A DNA stretch of 64,000 bases from Acidobacteriota bacterium (GTDB taxonomy: Bacteria; Acidobacteriota; Holophagae; Acanthopleuribacterales; Acanthopleuribacteraceae). The notes below the pieces were generated by a model. That model was not told the origin of the DNA and did not search any database. It saw only the letters and a program-made list of their open reading frames with translations. Positions 1-7,532 of the stretch are shown piece by piece. Made by a program: the position numbers and the translations under genes. The stretch covers positions 17,838-81,837 of the forward strand of contig JASJCB010000025.1 in assembly GCA_030066195.1 (NCBI GenBank). Reading direction: 5' to 3'. Position 1 is the stretch's first letter. Every line of letters starts with the position of its first letter.

Positions 1-109
1 ACCTCACTCAACCCGCTCCTATGCTTGTATCGGCCCTGTCTCCTCGTGTTAGTATTTTTTATGTAGCGGATGCGCAATGCCCGCGCTTATATAAATATTT
101 GAGGTGTAA

Positions 110-1222
110 ATGGAGAAGTGCTTTTGGCTAAACTTGTACACACCTGAGTCATGGTTGGAATTTGTCGATGCGGGCGCTAATACCTCCGGGTTCAGGCCGA
201 ATCAATGGACAGCACTCCAAAAGGTAAACGTCGGTGACTTTCTACTATGCTACGTGACGCGTATTTCGCGCTTTATCGGCGTGTTTGAGGTAACCGGCGC
301 CGCATATCAAGACCAGACGCCGATCTGGTCCGATGAGGTTTTCCCCTGCCGCTTGAAGGTAAAGCCGGTCGTCCAACTGACCCTTGAGACAGCCGTGCCC
401 GTACTGATCATGAAAGAGAGCTTATCTTTTTTCGAAAACCTGAAATCTCCCAATGCCTGGTCGGTTTTCTTTCGGTCATCCCCGAAAATGTGGTCCACGG
501 CAGACGGTGAAGCTGTTCTCAAGGTTTTGAGGCTCGCCAAGGCCGATCCTGTCAAACGGCCGCTAGATAAACGAAAAATGCGTCCTCCTCCCAGACCCGT
601 TAAGTCAAAACTGGGAGCAGTCACGGTCCCGGAAAATGATACGACCAAGGCAAGCAAGCAAAAAGCCGGCACCTCAGATAAACCCAAAAGTGAAGAGCGA
701 GCACACACGGAAATCCAATACCTACTGCTCAAACTGGGCTCCGGAATGGGTTTTGATGTATGGGTCGCACGCAATGACCGGGGGTGTAGCTACAAGGGGA
801 TTAAGTTCGCGGATATGCCGCGAATCAAGGACGACCTGCCGTCCCAATTCGACGAGGCTACCAACCGCACGATCGCCTTGATCGATGTGCTGTGGCTGAA
901 AGAAAACACCTATGTCGCGGCATTTGAAGTGGAGAGCACCACATCCATCTACTCCGGTTTGTTGCGAATGGCAGACCTCGTGGCGATGCAACCCAATATC
1001 AAGATCCCGCTCTACCTCCTAGCACCCGGCAACCGTCGCGGCAAGGTATTTGCCGAAGTTAATCGACCAACCTTTTCCAGGTTAAAGCCGCCGCTGGTGG
1101 ACATCTGCAGCTATATCTCTTTCGAATCGCTACGTGAGGAGTATCAGCATGTTCAGGAATACTTGTCATTCCTAAGACCGGAATTCCTGGAAAAGATTTC
1201 CGAACGTTGTCTTCTGGAGTAA
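110..1222 (+). CDS. EVE domain-PD-(D/E)XK nuclease fusion, probable modification-dependent restriction protein
   Basis: The N-terminal ~110 residues (start MEKCFWLNLYTPESW, then NQWTALQKVNVGDFLLCYV and RFIGVFEV) read as an EVE domain, a PUA-like fold that binds modified bases. A Lys/Pro-rich linker (~145-200) follows. The C-terminal half contains IALIDVLWL...VAAFEVESTTSIYSGLLRM, where D and E-V-E fit the catalytic core of a PD-(D/E)XK nuclease. EVE-nuclease fusions are known as stand-alone restriction factors against modified DNA, so the role here is inferred as cutting phage DNA with modified cytosines. The ATG has GAGGTG four bases upstream. No methyltransferase lies beside it, as expected for a type IV-like enzyme. 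It is followed by transposase debris, which fits a mobile defence locus. Fold assignment is by motif reading; the base specificity is unknown. Confidence 0.72.
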   Translation: MEKCFWLNLYTPESWLEFVDAGANTSGFRPNQWTALQKVNVGDFLLCYVTRISRFIGVFEVTGAAYQDQTPIWSDEVFPCRLKVKPVVQLTLETAVPVLIMKESLSFFENLKSPNAWSVFFRSSPKMWSTADGEAVLKVLRLAKADPVKRPLDKRKMRPPPRPVKSKLGAVTVPENDTTKASKQKAGTSDKPKSEERAHTEIQYLLLKLGSGMGFDVWVARNDRGCSYKGIKFADMPRIKDDLPSQFDEATNRTIALIDVLWLKENTYVAAFEVESTTSIYSGLLRMADLVAMQPNIKIPLYLLAPGNRRGKVFAEVNRPTFSRLKPPLVDICSYISFESLREEYQHVQEYLSFLRPEFLEKISERCLLE

Positions 1223-1246
1223 CTTGGCCGAGTTCAGCCGGAAAGA

Positions 1247-1429
1247 TCACCTGGGATCGACTGAACAACAGGAGACCAAACGGTTACTGGAGACGCCTGC
1301 CAGGTGATTCATGTGATCCGCGAACATCTCCTTGACAGCCGGGTCTTTCAGCCAATGGATCTGTTGGGCGGTTCGCGTCATGACGTGGTAAAGAGCACCA
1401 TCCTTTTGAAGTTTGATTCTGCGGGCCAT
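1247..1429 (-). pseudogene. Truncated REP-associated tyrosine transposase (RAYT, Y1_Tnp) N-terminus
   Basis: Only about 44 recognisable residues remain (MARRIKLQKDGALYHVMTRT and following), matching the opening of IS200/RAYT-type transposases, where G-A-x-Y-H-V is typical. Full-length members are roughly 200-300 residues and carry a catalytic Tyr and an HUH motif; both are absent. After about residue 44 the frame runs into unrelated residues and a stop. It is a dead fragment left by a deletion, located between the EVE-nuclease gene and a long non-coding stretch. Confidence 0.6.
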
Positions 1430-1951
1430 TACCCGGGCTCCGGTTTGAAATGTAAGGCAAGCGGCGGCTCCGCGGCCACGAAACGCGATGCCGGATACCC
1501 ATCCTACCCTGGCAAGTCTCTGCCGGCCAGGGGTTTTTGGAAATTGTTCTTCCGAGTCATCTTCCCATACAAGTCAGGAAACATCCCATCATACAACCGT
1601 CTTTCTAATACACCACTCTCAAAACTACCCGGCAGAGGCCCCAATAAAGCCCTGAAAACTGAACGCGATGCACAGCAAGATCGATGAGCAGGTACACAGG
1701 CAGAGATCAATGAGAAAGATCGACGAGCAGGTACAGGCAAGGGGTGTCAAAATGACAGGTTATCATCCAGGCAGCCGGGTTTACCTTTGAAAAAGACCGT
1801 GCAGATTGTGCAAAACGCCGATTCCAAGATGGACATCACAACTCACTTTTGATTAGGTAAATGTTTCCAGGGAATGCTACAATGCAGCCCTTGCTATGCC
1901 GTTAATCATTGCTACACCGGGAGGGAATCAAAACAATACAGGTGGTTTCCG
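1430..1951. other. Non-coding stretch with a short direct repeat
   Basis: No convincing gene was seen. A 19-bp sequence beginning agatcgatgagcaggtaca at about 1678 recurs with one change at about 1717, a 39-bp spacing. The second copy lies in a 26-codon open frame without a clear ribosome binding site, so it is not called as a gene. Confidence 0.4.
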
Positions 1952-3835
1952 ATGAGGGTTTATGTGAGGCGTCCGCCTACAAGACCGACTTGTCCTGTCC
2001 GTCCCGATTCAGCAGTGTCCCAACAAACGGGGCCGGGGGTTTATCCGGGTTTTAACCTGGCGAATATCAACATCTTTCCTCCGGAACCGCAAACAACAAA
2101 CGCCGCCCCCATTCAAGCGGTTGGGTTTTCCTCTTCCACTTCCGGGCCGGAATGGCGGGATCGTTTTCCCGGTGCCCGGAATCCTCCAAGAAGATTGGAG
2201 ACAGATTTCGATGATCCCACCGTCGGCGCTCAGATGTCCAACAGTACCCCCATACCGGATATCACCATTACCTCGCCTGAAGGCCGACATGATCGGGTGT
2301 TCCACGGCAGCTCCGTACCCGATATCTCCCTTACATCGCCGGAAGGCCGACATACTGCCCTGCACAGCAACCCCAACGTCGGCGCTCAAATGTTCAACAG
2401 CAATTTCGTGCCGAAGATCATCGTTACCCCGCCCGAAGACCGGCATACCTCCGGAGACGATCGGAACCCCTCCGTTCCCATGAGTGCCGGGCTTTTGGCA
2501 TCCCATATCGGCGGGAGAGGGAGGGCCGAAACCGATCCGCCGATCGATGATTCTCCCGTAGAGGGTTACGGGGGAATGCATCCGCTCTACTATGAGCCGA
2601 CCCCCCGGCTGACATCTTCCGACCCGTCAGAGGAAATGGAGCAACAGTCGGCCTCTCCTCAGGTCGTTGGGGTTGATGCCGCTCCGGTGGTGGAATCACA
2701 GCCGGAATCCAGGAGCGACGAGCCCCGAAAGAAGTTGGCGCCGGCGCCGGAATGGCGGTTTGGCGGGGAAGAGGTCGGCCAATTCGGCGCTACTTTTGCC
2801 GCCAGCAACGAGGGGAATTTGAATACCGTCAACGATCTGACGCTTGCCGCGGCCACCAGCCATAACAGCGCCATGGGCCGAGCGGCGGAGAAGTCGGGGG
2901 GCTCGATTCCCAATCCCGCTACCCCCGGGATGGAATTCCTGGGTGAAGGAATCGAGGCCTTTTACGGTGTGAAAGCCCTCCGCGGCGCCCGAGACGTTCT
3001 CTCAAGCAACACCTCAACCCAGGCAGAAAAAGATGCTGCCGCGCGCGATTTGAAGATGGCGAAGGCGGGTCTCGCCAAAAACGTGGTCAGCGGGGTCAAG
3101 AACACGGCCGTGACCCTCAGCCAGAGCGATGCCCTCCACCAGGCCGGGGGACATGCAAGTTATTTGGATCAGGCCGCGCCGGTGTTCAATACGGTGGGGA
3201 CGGCCGCGGTGCCCGGTTTGAGCGGGGCCATGGCGCTCCGCCAGGGGCGTCAAGGGGTCAAAGCTTTTAATAGGGTGCGGAGGATCGGTAAGGTCGAAAT
3301 GAGTGAGGAGGCAAAGGGTCAGGAGCACATGCTCTCCTTCAAGACGCCTGACCGGGAGGTTCCGGAGGAGGGCTATGGTATGGACCGAATCGCGGCCTAT
3401 ATGCGCAAGAAGAGTAAGCGGAAGGCTACCCGGGATGCGGCCGCAACCGCCGCGGGTACGTTGGCAGTCACATCGCTCGCGGCGCCGCCCGCCGCCATCG
3501 CGGCCGGGACGATTTCCATGGGCCTGACCGCGTCAGCCATGGGTAAATCCGCATGGAAGAGGGGCCGGAACTTCGATAAGCGCGAAGAGATGGCCCGGGC
3601 GCTGCACTGGTTTGCCCATCAGAACAGCGCGGAAAAGCCCAAAGCGGTTCAGAACTGGATCGAGCACAACCAAAGCACGGAGGAGAATTGGAACCAGGCG
3701 GAGGCGCTGGAACAGCAAAAAGCAAAGGCCCTCCAGGTGATCGAGGCCATGGTAGGCTCCGAGCGCGTGGGACCCATTCTCGATGACACGGAGAACGGCT
3801 GGAAACTTTTGAAAGAAAAGGCCCGCTCCAAATAG
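1952..3835 (+). CDS. Hypothetical protein with Pro-rich N-terminus, internal repeats and Ala-rich hydrophobic segment
   Basis: 627 residues from the ATG at 1952, chosen because aggtggt lies just upstream; a longer frame reaches 1874 but lacks a site. The N-terminus is Pro/Arg-rich and contains FNLANINIFPPEP, resembling the F-(D/N)-x-S-x-I-x-V-x-P string common at the start of eCIS-associated (DUF4157-like) proteins; this resemblance is weak. Residues ~85-170 hold degenerate repeats built on NPxVGAQMxNS and (I/V)PDIxxTSPEGRH. A Gly/Ala-rich hydrophobic region (DAAATAAGTLAVTSLAAPP) sits near ~520-570, followed by a charged C-terminal helix with Gln/Glu. There is no signal peptide or enzymatic motif. 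The mix of a disordered N-terminus, possible membrane segment and charged tail would suit a secreted effector, but this is speculation and the function is unknown. Confidence 0.75.
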   Translation: MRVYVRRPPTRPTCPVRPDSAVSQQTGPGVYPGFNLANINIFPPEPQTTNAAPIQAVGFSSSTSGPEWRDRFPGARNPPRRLETDFDDPTVGAQMSNSTPIPDITITSPEGRHDRVFHGSSVPDISLTSPEGRHTALHSNPNVGAQMFNSNFVPKIIVTPPEDRHTSGDDRNPSVPMSAGLLASHIGGRGRAETDPPIDDSPVEGYGGMHPLYYEPTPRLTSSDPSEEMEQQSASPQVVGVDAAPVVESQPESRSDEPRKKLAPAPEWRFGGEEVGQFGATFAASNEGNLNTVNDLTLAAATSHNSAMGRAAEKSGGSIPNPATPGMEFLGEGIEAFYGVKALRGARDVLSSNTSTQAEKDAAARDLKMAKAGLAKNVVSGVKNTAVTLSQSDALHQAGGHASYLDQAAPVFNTVGTAAVPGLSGAMALRQGRQGVKAFNRVRRIGKVEMSEEAKGQEHMLSFKTPDREVPEEGYGMDRIAAYMRKKSKRKATRDAAATAAGTLAVTSLAAPPAAIAAGTISMGLTASAMGKSAWKRGRNFDKREEMARALHWFAHQNSAEKPKAVQNWIEHNQSTEENWNQAEALEQQKAKALQVIEAMVGSERVGPILDDTENGWKLLKEKARSK

Positions 3836-3861
3836 TATCCTCATGGACATTGCCAAAAAAA

Positions 3862-3885
3862 CAACCGTTCAGCGGTTGGACTTTT
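3862..3885 (+). terminator. Weak hairpin after the repeat-bearing gene
   Basis: A 6-bp stem (caaccg / cggttg) with loop ttcag is followed by gactttt. It starts 27 bases after the stop codon at 3835. The stem is short, so this is tentative. Confidence 0.35.
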
Positions 3886-3923
3886 CGGTCATATGCTTCA
3901 CCTCGCACCGGATTGAGACCGTA

Positions 3924-4008
3924 TTGACCGCTCCCTCATCAAAAAATTACAAAAGTTACTTGCATTTTGAAAGTCTGCAGCTTATGTTACTTGCAACATG
4001 CAAGTGAC
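3924..4008 (+). promoter_or_regulatory. Promoter with operator-like repeats upstream of the DUF2141-SDR operon
   Basis: TTGACC at 3924-3929 and TACAAA at 3948-3953 are 18 bp apart and fit a sigma-70 promoter. Immediately downstream, GTTACTTGCA occurs at 3955-3964 and again at 3986-3995. The second copy is followed after three bases by the inverse TGCAAGTGAC at 3999-4008, giving an inverted repeat plus a third half-site 31 bp away. Overlap with the expected start of transcription suggests repressor binding (inference). The region 3836-4228 otherwise holds no gene. Confidence 0.45.
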
Positions 4009-4228
4009 CTTGTGAAGGAAGCGCAAATCTTCCCTGTCCGGTCTTTGCATGCGCGCCGTTCTACCATGCCTTTTTGCGCGCGGGTGGTGAACGGGAACGT
4101 TTTCATCTCCGGGGAATCCGGCAGGGCTCTTGCCAAGACTCCTCTTACCTGTTTCTCTGCCATTCCGGGACGACTCTGTGGCCCGATCATCTTCTTTTCA
4201 GAATCTCATGAACAAAAAGGAGTTTCTT

Positions 4229-4669
4229 ATGTGTAAGCCGTCACTTTCCAAATTTGCGGTGCTGCTTTCTCTGATTCCGTTCGTCTTCTCATCAGGGGCT
4301 TTTGCGGCCGATATCATTGTCCATGTCACCGGCATTCAATCCGGTGAGGGAGAAATCGGCTGTACCTTGTTCGATGACAAGAAAACCTTTCCCATGAAAG
4401 CCGGTAAGGCGGCGCAGTGGCAGAAGGCCGACCAACAAGGCGTCCAATTCCGTTTTACGGGTGTTGCGCCGGGTACTTACGCCATCTCCATAGGTCACGA
4501 TCTCAACGGCAATAAAAAGGTGGACACCAATTGGCTGGGCATACCCAAGGAGGCCTGGGGCGTTTCCAATAACGTGCGGCCTACCATGCGTCCTCCCCGG
4601 TTCAAGGAAGCTCAATTCGAAATCAAGGGTGATGAGCCGCTGGTGCTGACCATCGAAATCGACAAGTGA
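4229..4669 (+). CDS. Secreted DUF2141 family protein
   Basis: 146 residues from the ATG at 4229, which has AAGGAG six bases upstream; an earlier in-frame ATG lacks such a site. A signal peptide is clear (KFAVLLSLIPFVFSSGAFA, cleavage near AFA-AD). The mature part shows the DUF2141 pattern: an extended beta start (IIVHVTGIQSGEGEIGCTLF), then VAPGTYAISIGHDLNGNKKVD, then NWLGIPKEAWGVSNN. The family is periplasmic or surface-linked with no assigned biochemical function; the DxNxNxKxD loop could bind Ca2+ (inference). It lies 10 bp ahead of an SDR gene on the same strand, so the two are very likely one operon under the promoter at 3924. Confidence 0.85.
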   Translation: MCKPSLSKFAVLLSLIPFVFSSGAFAADIIVHVTGIQSGEGEIGCTLFDDKKTFPMKAGKAAQWQKADQQGVQFRFTGVAPGTYAISIGHDLNGNKKVDTNWLGIPKEAWGVSNNVRPTMRPPRFKEAQFEIKGDEPLVLTIEIDK

Positions 4670-4679
4670 GGGTGATGTC

Positions 4680-5492
4680 ATGAACTTTTCTTCCGCGGAA
4701 CAAAAGCGGCTGATGGACAAATACGGACCCTGGGCGGTGGTCACCGGCGCGACATCCGGGATCGGCAGGGAACTTGCCGTCCGTCTGGCCGAGGCCGGCA
4801 TGAACCTCGTGCTGACGGCCAGGCGCGAACGGGTCTTGGAGGAACTTGCCGCTGAATTACAAGCCGCCCATGGTATCCAAACCCTGGTGGCGCCGACGGA
4901 TGTATCGACACCGCAGGGGGTGGAGGACATTGTTCGAGCCGCCGAAAATGTGAAGGTAGGCCTCTTGGTAGCCGCCGCGGGGTTCGGTACCTCCGGCAGG
5001 TTCCTCGAATCCTCACTGGGCGAGGAACTGAATATGATCCAAGTCAACTGTTCAGCCCTGATGGCCCTGACCCACCGGTTCGGCAGACTCTTCGCTCGGC
5101 AGAAGCGGGGTGGGATCATCCTGTTGAGTTCCATGGTGGGTTTTCAAGGCGTCCCCTATGCCGCCCATTACGCCGCCACCAAGGCCTATGTCCAATCCCT
5201 CGGCGAGGCTCTGGCCGTTGAGCTTCGCTCTCACGGCGTGCACGTGTTGGCCGCGGCGCCCGGTCCGGTCAACACCGAATTCGCGGAGCGCGCCGATATG
5301 CGCATGGGGAATGCCTTGGAGCCGTCCGCCGTCGGTATTCCCATCCTCAGGGCGCTGGGCCGCAAGTCCACCATTTTGCCCGGCTTCTTGACCAAATTCC
5401 TGACCGGTTCTTTGGCAACGCTGCCACGTTGGGGCAAGGTCAGGATGATGGGAGTGGTCATGGGCGGCATGACCAAACACCAGAGAATCTGA
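4680..5492 (+). CDS. Short-chain dehydrogenase/reductase
   Basis: 270 residues, classical SDR architecture. The NAD(P)-binding motif TGATSGIG is near residues 22-29, followed by ARR (Arg after beta-2 favours NADP). AAAGFG replaces the usual NNAG at ~102. The catalytic Ser lies in LLSSMVGF (~148) and YAATK (~162-166) supplies Tyr and Lys. P-G-P-V-N-T after beta-6 is also present. The C-terminal 40 residues are hydrophobic (ILPGFLTKFLTGSLATLPRW), as in the SDRs that act on lipids or ketoacyl substrates, so a membrane-linked substrate is possible. The substrate is not predictable. Co-transcription with the DUF2141 gene is likely, and a strong terminator follows. Confidence 0.88.
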   Translation: MNFSSAEQKRLMDKYGPWAVVTGATSGIGRELAVRLAEAGMNLVLTARRERVLEELAAELQAAHGIQTLVAPTDVSTPQGVEDIVRAAENVKVGLLVAAAGFGTSGRFLESSLGEELNMIQVNCSALMALTHRFGRLFARQKRGGIILLSSMVGFQGVPYAAHYAATKAYVQSLGEALAVELRSHGVHVLAAAPGPVNTEFAERADMRMGNALEPSAVGIPILRALGRKSTILPGFLTKFLTGSLATLPRWGKVRMMGVVMGGMTKHQRI

Positions 5493-5558
5493 ACGCTTTT
5501 TCCCCGGATGCACCGGCTTACCGCCGCCTCACTCTGTCCCTGAAAAGGAAACACGGGG

Positions 5559-5592
5559 AAACCGGCCCGCTGAGCGGGCCGGTTTTATGTTT
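5559..5592. terminator. Bidirectional rho-independent terminator
   Basis: A 12-bp GC-rich stem (aaaccggcccgc / gcgggccggttt) with loop tga is followed by a T-run on the plus strand; the minus strand also ends in a T-run (ggtttcccc, then tgttt). It lies between the convergent SDR gene (ends 5492) and the secreted protein gene (ends 5660), so it can serve both. Confidence 0.85.
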
Positions 5593-5659
5593 GCGGGCAA
5601 TCGGTTTTCATCGTTCGGGAACGACAGGACCGAAGAATCTCCCGCCGGTTTCTGTCGAT

Positions 5660-7267
5660 TTATTGGGCATCCGTTTCCAGGGCGGGCAGCGGGGTGACCG
5701 CTGTTTCCCAGAAGTAGCGGTTGCCGCTGTTGGCGAAACGCAACGCCGTAATGGCAAACGACCGATCGGCATAGATTTCGTAGAAGGTTTCCTGTTCGGG
5801 CGAGAAGTCGCCTTCGAAGACATATAGGCCCTTGGCGTGCGGAGCCAGGGGCGCGTCGAACAAGGCAACTTCGCTGATGATATTGCCGTGCTTGTCCATC
5901 TGGCGGCACTTCACATCGATCGGGACTCTATTGGGGTTCATCAGGGCAAAACCGTCGGTAACGTCGCCCATGGAGCCGGGATAGATGCGGAAGCGTTGCG
6001 CCCGCATGTCGTTCTGACGAACGTGGGCCGGGCTGTTTTGACCGGCGGCATCCTGATAGGCGATAGTGACGCCGATCCGGCTGTCTTTGTTAATACCGAA
6101 GTGCGAGACCTCAGTCGTACCGAACAACTCCTCGGGAGAGATGTACAGGGTCTGATTAACGGCCAACTCGCCGCTGACCGCGGGGAGCGCGGTACCGTCG
6201 GCGCGGTAGGGCGTCAGTTCGTAGGTTTGCGGGGAGCCGCTACTGTTGTTGAGGATGAGTTCGCTCATAAAGTCGCCGTCCACCGTGGTGACGTGGGGAA
6301 TACCCAGGCCGATGTCGGAGAGCGCGGCCAGGCAGGGTTGGCCGTCGGAATCTAGCGCGAAGACGGTATTGGTGAGGAAATCACCGCCGAGCATGCCGAA
6401 GTCGCTGTTTTCATCGTTGTTCAGCAGGACCATACCGGATTGGGGACCGCTCACGCCGTCGTCCAGGAAGTCAACATAGGCCACTTCAAAGGAAGTATTG
6501 CCCTCGCCGATCATATTGGCGGAGGTCAAGGACCTGTGGGTGCTTGTTCCGGCGATATCCATTTCGCCCATGATTTCCAAACCCGCTGCTTCAGCGATGG
6601 AACGAGGCAAGATGGTCCATTCACTCAAAGTGCTGGTGGTAGTGAAAACCTCGGTAGCGCCGCCGAATCCCTGTACGGTGACCGCACCGACTTTCTTCAC
6701 CTCACCGGTTTTACTGTCGGTTTTTTCTTCCAGTTTCTTTTTGGGAGGCTCCAACTGCCAGGTGCCGTCTTCCGACCAATAGGCTTTGAGCTGATCACCG
6801 GCGCCGCTGGAGCAGGAGTTGACGCCGTTGATCCAGGCTTTATTGAGAAGGCTGTTTGCAGTGAAGATGGAATTGGAACCGGCCTTGTTTTTGACTACCC
6901 AAACTTCCAAACCGGCGACACAGCATTCATTGCCCGCATCATCGGTAACACAGACTTCGATACCGGTAAATTTCCAATAGGTAATGGCTCCGTTGTTGGC
7001 GCTTCCGGAACCCGGGGAGCCGGTGGGATCGAAGGTATCATCGCCTGTACCGGCCGTGCCGTGGCCGTTGATGGTGCCAAGACCGAGATCTTTGGCGCAC
7101 TCCCAACTCAGGAAAACCTTACCGCAGTTCTCGGTGTCATATTCGAATTTGCTGTTACATGATTTGGTTCCTTTCTTGGCTTTGCCGTTGAACTCTTTGG
7201 CGAGAAGGGGGGTGGCAGTTAAAAGCAAAAGGATGGTTGCAAAAAGGGACGCACAGGTCTTGAACAT
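5660..7267 (-). CDS. Secreted hypothetical protein
   Basis: 535 residues with a typical signal peptide (MFKTCASLFATILLLLTATPLLA) and GAGGTG five bases before the ATG. The mature N-terminal third is Cys-containing (CNSKFEYDTENCGKVFLSWEC, NECCVAG, NSCSSG) with a Gly-rich stretch, and may be disulphide-bonded. The C-terminal two thirds are all-beta in character (SELILNNSSGSPQTYELTPY, RIGVTIAYQDAAG, LYVFEGDFSPEQ), resembling repeated beta-sandwich modules. It has no known catalytic motif. It lies downstream of the NRPS gene on the same strand, 265 bp away with its own AT-rich upstream region, so independent transcription is likely. Function is not recognised. Confidence 0.75.
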   Translation of the reverse strand: MFKTCASLFATILLLLTATPLLAKEFNGKAKKGTKSCNSKFEYDTENCGKVFLSWECAKDLGLGTINGHGTAGTGDDTFDPTGSPGSGSANNGAITYWKFTGIEVCVTDDAGNECCVAGLEVWVVKNKAGSNSIFTANSLLNKAWINGVNSCSSGAGDQLKAYWSEDGTWQLEPPKKKLEEKTDSKTGEVKKVGAVTVQGFGGATEVFTTTSTLSEWTILPRSIAEAAGLEIMGEMDIAGTSTHRSLTSANMIGEGNTSFEVAYVDFLDDGVSGPQSGMVLLNNDENSDFGMLGGDFLTNTVFALDSDGQPCLAALSDIGLGIPHVTTVDGDFMSELILNNSSGSPQTYELTPYRADGTALPAVSGELAVNQTLYISPEELFGTTEVSHFGINKDSRIGVTIAYQDAAGQNSPAHVRQNDMRAQRFRIYPGSMGDVTDGFALMNPNRVPIDVKCRQMDKHGNIISEVALFDAPLAPHAKGLYVFEGDFSPEQETFYEIYADRSFAITALRFANSGNRYFWETAVTPLPALETDAQ

Positions 7268-7532
7268 TTTTCACCTCATGTCAATTGATTACTCAATGAG
7301 AAATTCAACAGGTGATTTGGTATTCGAAATATTAGCATTTTCAATGAGCAATGACAATGAACAATCCGGCATTTTTATAAATAACTGTGATCAATTCAAC
7401 ATTTCGCTGAAAAATACTTAAGAGGATTGTCAGGAAATCGGCACATCCTTGAAATCGGAAGTTCTCGACATACCCCCATATTTACTCCACTGAAGCATCT
7501 TGCCCGTCGAGTATGGACGGTCTCTCATCCGC

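Noticed and set aside
1705..1790. 26-codon frame starting MRKIDEQVQA in a short repeat
   Set aside because: Only a GAGA precedes the start and the frame coincides with a direct repeat.
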